From: UMGS755 sp045590535
Lineage (GTDB): Bacteria; Bacillota; Clostridia; UBA1381; UBA9506
Reading direction: 5' to 3'
Assembly (NCBI GenBank): GCA_045590535.1
Contig: JAZNRE010000028.1
Span: 13,986-77,985 of the forward strand
Length of the DNA: 64,000 nt
In this document: positions 43,903 to 52,786 of the stretch, one piece after another
Layout of the letters: each line of letters begins with the position of its first letter
How positions within the stretch are numbered: position 1 is the stretch's first letter
The notes under the pieces: model-generated
The model's database searches: none
Told to the model about the DNA's origin: nothing
The model's input: the letters and a program-made list of their open reading frames with translations, nothing else
Made by a program: the position numbers and the translations under genes

Positions 43903-44841
43903 TTATTTCTTCAGTTTGATAACTTCCATAGCCTGTGCGGCAATGTTGGCAGCGGTTAAACCATATTCTTCTAAGAGGGCAGCCGGCTTGCCGGACTTGC
44001 CGAACTTATCTTGTGTGCCAACACGGCGCATGGGAACAGGATAGTTTTCGCAGAGAACCTCTGCAACGGCGCTGCCTAAACCGCCGATAACATTGTGCTC
44101 TTCAGCAGTAACAATGGCGCCGGTTTCCTTTGCAGCTTTAATTAAAATGTCCTTATCAATGGGCTTAATGGTGTGAATGTTGATAACACGGGCATTCACG
44201 CCGGATTCAGCCAAAATCTTTTTCGCTTCTAATGCTTCGGGAACCATTAAACCAGTGGCAACCAGAGTTACATCGGTGCCGGCTTCAAGCTCAACGCCTT
44301 TGCCAAGCTCAAACTTATATGTAGCACGGTCAAACAGTTCAGGAACAGCCAAACGGCCAAAACGCAGATAAACAGGACCCTGATGTTTAATAGCCGCTTC
44401 AACAGCCAAAATGGACTCGGTTGCATCAGCAGGGTTGATAATGGTCATGTTGGGGATTGTGCGCATAATGCCGATGTCTTCTAAGCACTGATGGCTGGCG
44501 CCATCTTCACCAACGGAAATGCCGGCGTGAGTTGCGCCAATTTTAACATTTAAGTTAGGATAGCCAATGGAGTTTCTTACCTGCTCAAAAGCACGGCCAG
44601 CAGCAAACATGGCAAAGGAGCTGGCAAAAACGATTTTGCCGCAAGCTGCCAAACCGGCTGCAGTGGTCATCATGCTGGCTTCTGCAATACCGGCGTTAAA
44701 GAAACGCTCGGGGAATTTTTTCTTAAATGTATCGGTTTTAGTCGATTTGGAGAGGTCAGCATCCAACACAATCAGGTCATATTTTTCGCCAAATTCTGCT
44801 AAAGCCAAACCATAAGCTTCTCTTGTTGCAATTTTACCCAT
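43903..44841 (-). CDS. Transketolase, C-terminal subunit
   Basis: A 312-residue half transketolase covering the pyrimidine-binding and C-terminal domains. Motifs: AGLAACGKIVFASSFAMFAAGR and the VEAAIKHQGPVYLRFGR segment. With the N-terminal half encoded immediately upstream it forms the split enzyme that moves two-carbon units between sugar phosphates in the pentose phosphate pathway. The ATG overlaps the upstream stop codon by one base (TAATG), so translation is coupled. Confidence 0.92.
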   Translation of the reverse strand: MGKIATREAYGLALAEFGEKYDLIVLDADLSKSTKTDTFKKKFPERFFNAGIAEASMMTTAAGLAACGKIVFASSFAMFAAGRAFEQVRNSIGYPNLNVKIGATHAGISVGEDGASHQCLEDIGIMRTIPNMTIINPADATESILAVEAAIKHQGPVYLRFGRLAVPELFDRATYKFELGKGVELEAGTDVTLVATGLMVPEALEAKKILAESGVNARVINIHTIKPIDKDILIKAAKETGAIVTAEEHNVIGGLGSAVAEVLCENYPVPMRRVGTQDKFGKSGKPAALLEEYGLTAANIAAQAMEVIKLKK

Positions 44842-45689
44842 TATGCTTCTACCTCCAATTCTTTAATCTGTGCATCCAGCTCACTGATTGCCTGGTTATA
44901 CTGCTCTTCGTTGGGGGCAGTGCCATGCCAGCCAGCCTGATTTTCCATAAAGGAAACACCCTTACCTTTAACGCTCTTCATGATGATGGCGGTGGGCTTA
45001 CCCTTAACAGATTTTGCTTCACAAATAGCATCATAGAGCTTTTCGGGAACGTGTGCATCGGTTACAATAACATGCCAGTTAAATGCCTTGAATTTTTCAT
45101 CGATGGGCAGGGGAGACATAACTTTTTCAATGTCACCGTCAATCTGCAAACCGTTAAAATCAACAAAGGCGGTTAAGTTATCTAATTTGTAATGAGCAGC
45201 AAACATAGCGGCCTCCCAAACCTGGCCTTCTTCTAATTCGCCGTCACCCAAAACAGAGTAAACACGATAATCTTTGTTATCAATTTTACCAGCCAGTGCC
45301 ATGCCGTTAGCCGCACAAATGCCCTGACCCAAAGAACCGGTAGACATATCCACACCGGGAACACCCTTCATGTCGGGATGACCCTGCAGGTAGCTGTCAA
45401 TTTTACGGAAGGTTGTGCAATCGGCAACAGGGAAATAGCCCCGCTCAGCCAGCGCACCATATAAAGCAGGTGCACAGTGACCTTTTGAGAGAACAAACCG
45501 GTCGCGATCCTCCATCTTCGGATTTTTGGGATCAATGTTCATGACCTCAAAGTACAGTACAGACAAAACGTCCGCAATGGATAAAGAACCACCCGGATGA
45601 CCGGATGAAGCGCTGTATACAGCTGTGAGAGCGTTTTTACGGATCTTGTTAGCAATGATCTTCAGCTCTTTCACTCTTTTCTTATCCAC
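44841..45689 (-). CDS. Transketolase, N-terminal (thiamine-PP) subunit
   Basis: A 282-residue half transketolase that holds the thiamine-diphosphate site: SSGHPGGSLSIADVLSVLYF, SKGHCAPALYGALAERGY, and the TPP motif VLGDGELEEGQVWEA. Splitting of this enzyme is common in Clostridia and archaea. The start is GTG 45689 with GAAAGGGG 8 bases upstream; a TTG-type extension to 45707 overlaps that site. Confidence 0.92.
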   Translation of the reverse strand: MDKKRVKELKIIANKIRKNALTAVYSASSGHPGGSLSIADVLSVLYFEVMNIDPKNPKMEDRDRFVLSKGHCAPALYGALAERGYFPVADCTTFRKIDSYLQGHPDMKGVPGVDMSTGSLGQGICAANGMALAGKIDNKDYRVYSVLGDGELEEGQVWEAAMFAAHYKLDNLTAFVDFNGLQIDGDIEKVMSPLPIDEKFKAFNWHVIVTDAHVPEKLYDAICEAKSVKGKPTAIIMKSVKGKGVSFMENQAGWHGTAPNEEQYNQAISELDAQIKELEVEA

Positions 45690-45791
45690 ATTTTTCGCCC
45701 CTTTCAAAATAATTTATCATAATGTCTTTAAAACTTTTTTCGATAACAGAACCGTCACCGAAAAAAGATAATAAACAAAGGTTAATGTGCT

Positions 45792-46205
45792 TTACAGGTT
45801 GCTGAGATATTCATAGGCTTTTTCCATCAAGTCTAAAAGTCTGTCCGTTTGACCGGAAAGGTGCAAAAAGCCCAAAAGAGCCTCAAAGCCGGTAGCCGCA
45901 CGGTATTCCGTCACATCTGCATTTTTAGGAACAGAGGAGGAGTGGGCGTTGCGACCACGCTTGAAAATAGCCTCTTCCTCTTCTGAAAGTTCCGAAAGCA
46001 AGGCAGTGATGGCCGCACTCTGTGCCGAGGCTTTTACATAGTGCACAGCCTCACGGTGCAGCTTGTTGGCAGAGGTGTTGGCTCGCAAGAGAACCTTGGT
46101 ACGCACAAACTCTTCATAAACGGCATCGCCCATAAAAGCCAAAGCCAGCGGAGAAAAGCTTTTGGCAGCTAAAACATCTAAAGCGGGAGGATAGTTCTTA
46201 TTCAT
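45792..46205 (-). CDS. mrnC: Mini-ribonuclease III
   Basis: A 137-residue RNase III catalytic domain without the double-stranded RNA-binding domain. The motif FMGDAVYEEFVRT and RGRNAHSSSVPKNA are typical of MrnC, which in Bacillus matures 23S rRNA ends. It overlaps the cysS stop by 8 bp, the conserved cysS-mrnC pairing of Firmicutes. Confidence 0.93.
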   Translation of the reverse strand: MNKNYPPALDVLAAKSFSPLALAFMGDAVYEEFVRTKVLLRANTSANKLHREAVHYVKASAQSAAITALLSELSEEEEAIFKRGRNAHSSSVPKNADVTEYRAATGFEALLGFLHLSGQTDRLLDLMEKAYEYLSNL

Positions 46206-47610
46206 CTGCCTGCCTCTTAATGTTCAGTTTCATGCCCTGACGGGTATCTAACACTTCAACGCCTAAAGCTTTGAGTTCGTCGCGCAATTGGTCAGAAAGA
46301 GCCCAGTCTTTGTTTTCGCGGGCTTCTTTGCGCTTTTCTAACAGTGCTTTCACATCGTCACTTACGGTGTCGGCCTGTTCTTTATACAGAATACCCAGAA
46401 CGCCACCCAGTTCCTTCAGTCTTTCAATGGCAGCGTTAATCAGCGCCAGAGGACTGTCAGAGGTGAGATTGGAGTTAATAAAGCGAGCCAGTTCAAAGAT
46501 TGCGGCAATGGCGTCGGCTGTGTTTAAATCGTCGTCCATTGCGGCACAGAATTGTGCTTTAAATTCATCCAGTTTTGCCAAAAAGCCTTCATCATCCGGG
46601 GTCAGCGCCTTCTTTTGTGCCTTCGCCTGAATAAATTCTAAATTGTATAAGCAGGTGTATAACCGTTCAAGACCTGTTTGTGACTGGAGCAGAAGCTCGT
46701 CAGAGAAGTTGATGGCGCTACGATAATGTGCGCTTAACATGAAGAAACGAATGACTTCATAGTCATATTTTTTAGCAACATCACGAACAGTGAAGAAATT
46801 GCCTTTAGATTTTGCCATTTTCTCGTTATTTACATTGATGTAGCCGTTGTGCATCCAATAACGAGCAAAGGGTTTGCCGTTGGCGCATTCGCTTTGTGCA
46901 ATTTCGTTTTCGTGGTGGGGAAAGATTAAGTCCTGACCGCCGGAGTGAATATCAATGGTTTCACCTAAATAACGGTTAACCATGGCAGAGCATTCAATGT
47001 GCCAACCGGGTCTGCCTTCGCCCCAGGGGCTTGGCCAAGCCGGTTCGCCTTCTTTTTTGTTTTTCCACAGAGCAAAGTCCATGGGGTTTTTCTTGCGTTC
47101 ATCAACGCCGATGCGGGCACCGGCTGCAAGGTCTTCCAATGGCTGACCGGAAAGCTTGCCATATTCAGCAAAGCGGGCCGTTTCAAAATAAACATCGCCC
47201 TCAGCCTCATAGGCAAAGCCTTTATCAATCAATGTTTTAATGGTTTCGATGATGGCATCAATGTTATCGGTTGCACGGGGATGAACCGAAGCTTCACGAA
47301 TGGACAGTCCTTTCGCATCTTTAAAATATTCATCAATAAAACGGTCAGCAAGTTCGCGAACCGTTACGCCCTGTTCGTTGGCGTTTTTAATCATTTTGTC
47401 ATCAATATCAGTGAAATTCTGAACGAATTTAACATCGTAGCCTAAAAACTCAAAATAGCGACGCAATGTATCAAAAATAATGAAAGGACGAGCGTTGCCA
47501 ATATGAAAAAAATTATACACAGTCGGTCCGCAAGAATACATTTTAACTTCTCCGGGCACCAGGGGTATAAATTCTTCTTTTTTGCGGGTCATGGTGTTAT
47601 ATAGCTTCAT
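46198..47610 (-). CDS. cysS: Cysteinyl-tRNA synthetase
   Basis: Charges tRNA-Cys. The 470-residue class I enzyme has YSCGPTVYNFFHIGNARPF at its N-terminus (zinc Cys and HIGH) and KMAKSKGNF as the KMSKS loop. Other zinc ligands are in HIECSAM and HHENEIAQSE. ATG 47610 is used: AGGA lies 11 bases upstream, and the ATG four codons earlier overlaps it. It sits between cysE and mrnC in a common Firmicutes order. No T-box leader is visible upstream of this gene. Confidence 0.96.
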   Translation of the reverse strand: MKLYNTMTRKKEEFIPLVPGEVKMYSCGPTVYNFFHIGNARPFIIFDTLRRYFEFLGYDVKFVQNFTDIDDKMIKNANEQGVTVRELADRFIDEYFKDAKGLSIREASVHPRATDNIDAIIETIKTLIDKGFAYEAEGDVYFETARFAEYGKLSGQPLEDLAAGARIGVDERKKNPMDFALWKNKKEGEPAWPSPWGEGRPGWHIECSAMVNRYLGETIDIHSGGQDLIFPHHENEIAQSECANGKPFARYWMHNGYINVNNEKMAKSKGNFFTVRDVAKKYDYEVIRFFMLSAHYRSAINFSDELLLQSQTGLERLYTCLYNLEFIQAKAQKKALTPDDEGFLAKLDEFKAQFCAAMDDDLNTADAIAAIFELARFINSNLTSDSPLALINAAIERLKELGGVLGILYKEQADTVSDDVKALLEKRKEARENKDWALSDQLRDELKALGVEVLDTRQGMKLNIKRQADE

Positions 47611-47645
47611 CTGTGATACCATCCTTTTATCATAATCTTTTAAAA

Positions 47646-48284
47646 TTATTCTGATTTTTCGCTTTGTTCCAGTTTCTTTTCCAATCGTGCCAGGCGAGCC
47701 TGCAACCGACACAGCTCCTGGGAGACAGGGTCGGGGATGTGAATCTGGTCCAAATCGCTGACCCGTTCATTGTTAATTTTAACAATGCGGGCCGGAACAC
47801 CTACACAGGTGGAATTAGCAGGCACTTCGTTAAGGACAACGGCACCTGCAGCAATTTTAGAATTGTCGCCCACCTTAAAAGGTCCCAATATTTTAGCGCC
47901 GCTGCCCACCATAACATTGTTGCCTAAGGTGGGATGACGCTTACCGCTTTCTTTACCGGTACCGCCTAAGGTTACGCCTTGATACAGTGTGCAATCATCG
48001 CCAATAATGGTTGTTTCACCAATTACAACGCCCATACCGTGGTCGATGAAAAGTCCACGGCCAATGGTGGCGCCGGGGTGAATTTCAACACCGGTCATAA
48101 AGCGGTTGGCCTGGGAGATAAAACGGGCAAGGCTGAACCGGCGTTTTTTATATAACCAATGGGCTAAACGATGCCAACAGACAGCATGAAAACCGGAATA
48201 CATAAAAAAAACTTCCCAGTTGCTTCTGGCTGCCGGATCCCGCTCGCGAATGGAGCGAATATCGCTTCTTATATGGTTAAACAT
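47646..48284 (-). CDS. cysE: Serine O-acetyltransferase
   Basis: Acetylates serine to O-acetylserine, the precursor for CysK in this window. The 212-residue protein has the left-handed beta-helix hexapeptide core, with GIEIHPGATIGRG-like (here GVEIHPGATIGRG) and VTLGGTGKESGKRHPTLG. The C-terminus carries a charged helix rather than the classical CysK-binding Ile tail. CAGGAGG precedes the ATG. It starts the cysE-cysS-mrnC operon. Confidence 0.95.
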   Translation of the reverse strand: MFNHIRSDIRSIRERDPAARSNWEVFFMYSGFHAVCWHRLAHWLYKKRRFSLARFISQANRFMTGVEIHPGATIGRGLFIDHGMGVVIGETTIIGDDCTLYQGVTLGGTGKESGKRHPTLGNNVMVGSGAKILGPFKVGDNSKIAAGAVVLNEVPANSTCVGVPARIVKINNERVSDLDQIHIPDPVSQELCRLQARLARLEKKLEQSEKSE

Positions 48285-48386
48285 AGGCGAATCCTCCTGA
48301 AATTCATGTGAAAGCTATCACATGGCTCGCACCTGTTTTGTCACGAGCCCTTATATTATACCAAATATCTGTATAAATAGCAAGAA

Positions 48387-48869
48387 CTATGACAAATTTT
48401 TCAACAAACAAACAGCATGGCAACTCATGCCTTCCCTGCGACCCTCAAAACCCATTTTTTCGGTGGTAGTTGCCTTAATGGAGAGGCAGGTGAGAGGAAC
48501 CTTTAAAATAGTCGCAATTTTCTCACGCATGGAAAGTATGTAAGGGGCCAGTTTAGGTGCTTGGGCAATTACGGTTATATCAGCATTGGAGAGGGTATAG
48601 CCCTCTTTCTGAATCAGCTCGTTTACTCTTTCTAAAAGACACAGGCTGTCTGCACCCCTATACGCTTCGTCGGTGTCGGGGAAGTGCTTGCCAATGTCTC
48701 CCAAAGCCAATGCACCCAGCATAGCATCCATTAAGGCGTGGGTTAAAACATCTGCATCTGAGTGGCCATCCAGTCCCTTTTCATAGGGAATGGTGACGCC
48801 GCCTAAAATTAAAGGGCGGTTCTCGGCAAAGCGGTGGGCATCATATCCGTGTCCAATTCGCATATCCAT
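48387..48869 (-). CDS. ispF: 2-C-methyl-D-erythritol 2,4-cyclodiphosphate synthase
   Basis: A MEP-pathway enzyme that forms the cyclic diphosphate intermediate for isoprenoids. The 160-residue trimeric-fold protein shows RIGHGYDAHRF (zinc ligands), GLDGHSDADVLTHALMDA, and the C-terminal LSIKATTTEKMGFEGR. ATG 48869 is chosen because AAAGGA lies 9 bases upstream, while the ATG at 48878 abuts it. It is immediately downstream of ispD, 31 bp apart. Confidence 0.95.
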   Translation of the reverse strand: MDMRIGHGYDAHRFAENRPLILGGVTIPYEKGLDGHSDADVLTHALMDAMLGALALGDIGKHFPDTDEAYRGADSLCLLERVNELIQKEGYTLSNADITVIAQAPKLAPYILSMREKIATILKVPLTCLSIKATTTEKMGFEGRREGMSCHAVCLLKNLS

Positions 48870-48900
48870 CTTGTTCATTCCTTTCTCGTTCGTGTGAAAG

Positions 48901-49611
48901 TCAGCGGGGTAGAGTGGAAAACTGTTCTGCCAGCAGTAAATCTTCGGGGGTTGTTATTTTAATGTTTCGGTAGTCGCCTTGTGTAATTTTAACCGAAGCG
49001 CCCAGCTTTTCAACCAAAAAGCAGTCATCTGTGGCAACCAGACCGTTTGCCAAAGCGTTTTCGTGAGCTTTTACAATGAGTTCACGGGTAAACCCCTGAG
49101 GTGTTTGAATTTCATAAAGTGTGCTGCGGTCGGGTGTGCCGGTTATGATGCCCTGCTCATTGGCAAATTTCAAAGTGTTTTTGCAGGGAACACCGGTGGC
49201 AGCAGCGCCGCACTCTTTAACACCCTCGATAACACCGCCGATGACCTCATGGGTCACTAAAGAACGGGCTGCATCGTGGATTAAAACAATATCAGCATCA
49301 GGAGAAACCTCTTTGAGCCCGTTTCGAACCGAATCCTGCCTGGTTGCACCGCCAATGGTGATGGTTTTCACCTTGGAGACAGAAAATTCATTTGCAATAT
49401 CCATGCACCCCGGCAAATCGCTTTCTGCCGTGACAATGATAATTTCATCAATGAGAGGACAGCTGTTTAAAGCTAAAAGGGTGTGCGCCAAAACTGGCAT
49501 ATCCCCATATTCTAAAAAGATTTTATTCACACAGGCACCCATGCGACTACCTTTTCCGCCAGCCGCCACAATACAGCTTACAAAGGGGGCTGATTCGGTT
49601 TTTTTTCTCAT
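48901..49611 (-). CDS. ispD: 2-C-methyl-D-erythritol 4-phosphate cytidylyltransferase
   Basis: The CTP-dependent third step of the MEP pathway. The nucleotide-binding motif is VAAGGKGSRMG, with RQDSVRNGLKEV and LIHDAARSLV further on, and TDDCFLVEKLGASV near the C-terminus. The 236-residue length is normal. GAGGTG precedes the ATG. It is 18 bp after the uvrA stop, so the uvrA-ispD-ispF genes may be co-transcribed. Confidence 0.95.
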   Translation of the reverse strand: MRKKTESAPFVSCIVAAGGKGSRMGACVNKIFLEYGDMPVLAHTLLALNSCPLIDEIIIVTAESDLPGCMDIANEFSVSKVKTITIGGATRQDSVRNGLKEVSPDADIVLIHDAARSLVTHEVIGGVIEGVKECGAAATGVPCKNTLKFANEQGIITGTPDRSTLYEIQTPQGFTRELIVKAHENALANGLVATDDCFLVEKLGASVKITQGDYRNIKITTPEDLLLAEQFSTLPR

Positions 49612-49629
49612 AATCCGTGCACCTCTTTT

Positions 49630-52467
49630 TTAGGATTTATGTTTTGAAAGTTCCCGCTTTAAATATTTGCCGGTGTAAGATGCGGGGCACTGGCAAATTT
49701 CTTCCGGTGTGCCGGTGACAACAACGGTGCCGCCGGCATCGCCGCCTTCGGGACCTAAATCAATAATATAATCGGCGGATTTGATTACATCTAAGTTGTG
49801 CTCAATAACCAAAACTGTGTTGCCGGCATCCACCAAACGCTGCAACACCTCTAAAAGCTTGTGTACATCTGCTGTGTGCAGACCTGTGGTGGGCTCGTCT
49901 AAAATATAAATGGTTTTGCCTGTGCTGCGCTTTGATAATTCGGTAGCTAGTTTAACACGCTGTGCCTCGCCACCGGATAGCTGTGTAGAGGGTTGACCAA
50001 TTTTAACATAAGAAAGCCCCACATCGCACAGGGTTTGCAGCTTGCGCTTGAGTTTAGGCATGTTTTTGAAAAAGTCCAGGGCCTCTTCAGCAGACATTTC
50101 TAGCACATCATAAATGCTTTTTCCTTTATATTTTACGTCGAGGGTCTCGCGATTATAACGCATGCCCTTGCAAACCTCACAGGGAACATAAATGTCCGGT
50201 AAAAAGTGCATTTCAATTTTGATAATACCGTCACCGCTGCAGGCTTCACAGCGACCGCCTTTCACATTAAAACTAAAGCGACCGGCCTTATAGCCTCTAA
50301 TTTTTGCCTCGGTAGTGGCGGCAAAAACCTCTCGAATATCCGTGAATAAACCGGTATAGGTTGCCGGATTGGAACGGGGTGTGCGACCAATGGGAGATTG
50401 GTCAATATCAATCACCTTGTCCAAATGCTCTAAACCGGAAATGGCTGTAGCCTTACCGGGCACCACATGGGTGCGGTTTAGTTCCCGGGCCAGATGCTTG
50501 TAAATAACCTCATTAACCAGTGATGATTTTCCAGAGCCTGAAACACCGGTAACAGCACAAAAAGTACCCAGGGGGATATCCACATCAATATCTTTTAAAT
50601 TATTTTGTGATGCGCCTTTGATTTTTAAGAAGTTGCCGTTTCCTTTTCGGCGTTCTGCGGGCAGGGGGATTTCCTTTTTGCCGCTTAAATATTGACCGGT
50701 GATGGAATCCTCGTTTGCCATAATGTCATCCACGGTGCCGGCGGCAACAATTTCACCGCCGTGAATGCCGGCTCCCGGGCCAATATCCACAATGTAGTCC
50801 GCTGCAAACATGGTGTCAGCATCGTGTTCCACAACAATTAAGGTGTTGCCTAAGTCACGCAGCCGATGCAAAGTGGCTAAAAGACGGTCGTTATCCCGCT
50901 GATGCAAACCAATGGAAGGCTCATCTAAAATATACAAAACGCCCATTAAACTGGAGCCGATTTGTGTGGCCAAGCGGATTCGTTGCGCTTCGCCGCCAGA
51001 AAGGGTGCCGGCGGCACGGCTCAAAGTGAGATAATCAAGCCCCACATCCACCAAAAAGCCAAGGCGTTCATCAATTTCTTTTAAAATCAAGCGGGCAATG
51101 GCCGCCTCGCGAGGGGGCAGAGTGAGTTCTTTGAAAAACCGCTGACAATCCCGCACAGAAAGCTGACAAATTTCCCAAATGTTTAAACCGCCAACAGTCA
51201 CAGCCAAAGCCTCGGGCTTCAGTCGTTTGCCGTGGCAAACGGGGCAGCTTTTAATCGACATCATTTTTTCATATTCAGCTTTCATATATTCACTTGAGGT
51301 TTCGCTGTATCGCCGCTCTAAGTTATTGATAATGCCTTCAAAGGCGGCTTTATAGCTGGCGGTGCCATAGGAACGCTCATAAGAAAGGTCCAGCTTTTCA
51401 CCCCGGGTACCGTAAAGAAGCACATCAATTACTTCTTCGGGCAAGTCTTCCAAAGGTGTATCCAAAGAGAAATTATAGCGGTCTGCCAAAGCGGAAAAGT
51501 ACATATAAGAAACGCTTTCCGAGTTGTCGGCGTTGCCCCAGCCAATAGCAGAAACCGCACCTTCATTCAATGATTTTTTAAAGTTGATTACAAGCTCAGG
51601 GTCTATCTTCATTTGGTTGCCCAAGCCGGCGCAATGAGGGCAGGCGCCAAAGGGACTGTTAAACGAAAACATACGAGGCGCCAGCTCTTCCAAGCTGATG
51701 CCGCAATCGTCGCAGGCGTAGTTTTCGCTGAAGGTCAACTCTTTGTCGCCAATCACATCAATGGTCACCAAGCCACCGGCGAGCTTTAAGGCTGTTTCAA
51801 TAGAGTCAGCCAACCGTTTTTTGTGGTCGCCGCCTGCAACAAGTCGGTCAATCACAATTTCGATGGTGTGTTTTTTGTTTTTTTCAAGGGTAATCACTTC
51901 AAATAAATCGTAGAGAATGCCGTCAACACGCACACGGACATAACCGTTGCGTTTCGCATCGTCAAAAAGCTTTTGATGTTCACCTTTTTTGCCACGAATG
52001 ACGGGAGCCAAAACCTGAAAGCGTGTTTTTTCAGGCAAAGCAAGGACCTGATCAACAATTTGGTCCACGGTTTGCTTTTTAATTTCCTTTCCGCATTTGG
52101 GGCAGTGGGGCACACCGGCACGAGCGTATAAAAGTCGCAAGTAGTCGTAAATTTCCGTCACCGTACCAACAGTAGAACGGGGATTTTTGCTGGTGGTTTT
52201 TTGGTCAATGCTGATGGCGGGGGAAAGACCGTCAATCAATTCCACATCCGGTTTTTCCATTTGACCTAAAAACTGACGGGCGTAAGAGGACAAAGACTCA
52301 ACATAGCGTCGCTGCCCTTCAGCATAAATGGTGTCAAAAGCTAAAGACGACTTACCTGAACCTGACAAACCGGTAAATACCACCATTTTATCGCGAGGAA
52401 TGGTTAAATCTATATTTTTTAAATTGTGCTCTTTGGCTCCTTTGATATATATTTGGTCCTTTGCCAT
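49630..52467 (-). CDS. uvrA: Excinuclease ABC subunit A
   Basis: The damage-recognition ATPase of nucleotide excision repair. The 945-residue protein has two ABC units: Walker A FTGLSGSGKSSLAFDT and VTGVSGSGKSSLVNE, signatures LSGGEAQRIRLA and LSGGEAQRVKLA, and zinc modules (CPKCGKEI, CPVCHGKR, CEACSGDG with CEVCKGMR). It works with UvrB and UvrC, neither of which is in the window. ATG 52467 has AAAGGAG 8 bases upstream; a longer frame to 52497 lacks a site. Confidence 0.97.
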   Translation of the reverse strand: MAKDQIYIKGAKEHNLKNIDLTIPRDKMVVFTGLSGSGKSSLAFDTIYAEGQRRYVESLSSYARQFLGQMEKPDVELIDGLSPAISIDQKTTSKNPRSTVGTVTEIYDYLRLLYARAGVPHCPKCGKEIKKQTVDQIVDQVLALPEKTRFQVLAPVIRGKKGEHQKLFDDAKRNGYVRVRVDGILYDLFEVITLEKNKKHTIEIVIDRLVAGGDHKKRLADSIETALKLAGGLVTIDVIGDKELTFSENYACDDCGISLEELAPRMFSFNSPFGACPHCAGLGNQMKIDPELVINFKKSLNEGAVSAIGWGNADNSESVSYMYFSALADRYNFSLDTPLEDLPEEVIDVLLYGTRGEKLDLSYERSYGTASYKAAFEGIINNLERRYSETSSEYMKAEYEKMMSIKSCPVCHGKRLKPEALAVTVGGLNIWEICQLSVRDCQRFFKELTLPPREAAIARLILKEIDERLGFLVDVGLDYLTLSRAAGTLSGGEAQRIRLATQIGSSLMGVLYILDEPSIGLHQRDNDRLLATLHRLRDLGNTLIVVEHDADTMFAADYIVDIGPGAGIHGGEIVAAGTVDDIMANEDSITGQYLSGKKEIPLPAERRKGNGNFLKIKGASQNNLKDIDVDIPLGTFCAVTGVSGSGKSSLVNEVIYKHLARELNRTHVVPGKATAISGLEHLDKVIDIDQSPIGRTPRSNPATYTGLFTDIREVFAATTEAKIRGYKAGRFSFNVKGGRCEACSGDGIIKIEMHFLPDIYVPCEVCKGMRYNRETLDVKYKGKSIYDVLEMSAEEALDFFKNMPKLKRKLQTLCDVGLSYVKIGQPSTQLSGGEAQRVKLATELSKRSTGKTIYILDEPTTGLHTADVHKLLEVLQRLVDAGNTVLVIEHNLDVIKSADYIIDLGPEGGDAGGTVVVTGTPEEICQCPASYTGKYLKRELSKHKS

Positions 52468-52515
52468 AAGAGTTACTCCTTTTGTAAATTCTATCATTAT
52501 TATATACTAAGTTAT

Positions 52516-52544
52516 ATTATATCCACTCTGCGTTGTAATGTCAA
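52516..52544 (-). promoter_or_regulatory. Consensus promoter of uvrA
   Basis: On the minus strand, a perfect TTGACA (52539-52544) and TATAAT (52516-52521) with a 17-base spacer, in a 319-bp divergent gap shared with rnf. No LexA box was recognised by eye. Confidence 0.85.
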
Positions 52545-52636
52545 TTTTTTAATATTGAACTTCTTATAAAATTAACAAAAATTTAATATGATAGTTGGGC
52601 AATTTTCACATATGATTGTTAAAAAAATAATAATGC

Positions 52637-52665
52637 TTGCTATTGATTCGAGCTTTTAATATAAT
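52637..52665 (+). promoter_or_regulatory. Promoter of the rnf operon
   Basis: TTGCTA at 52637-52642, a 17-base spacer and TATAAT at 52660-52665. It is about 120 bases before rnfC, leaving an AT-rich leader in which I recognise no regulatory class. Confidence 0.65.
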
Positions 52666-52786
52666 ATATTTGTTGTGAATTGCATTTTTCAAAATGTGCG
52701 CAAAAAAAGCGTGAAAATGGCGCATATGATGTGATGATGATCGTATAAAGACAACAAAATTGTGAATCGATATGAGAGGTTCAATT

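Noticed and set aside
46198..48284. T-box leader before the cysE-cysS-mrnC genes
   Set aside because: The 102-bp gap upstream of cysE has no T-box sequence or terminator/antiterminator pair.
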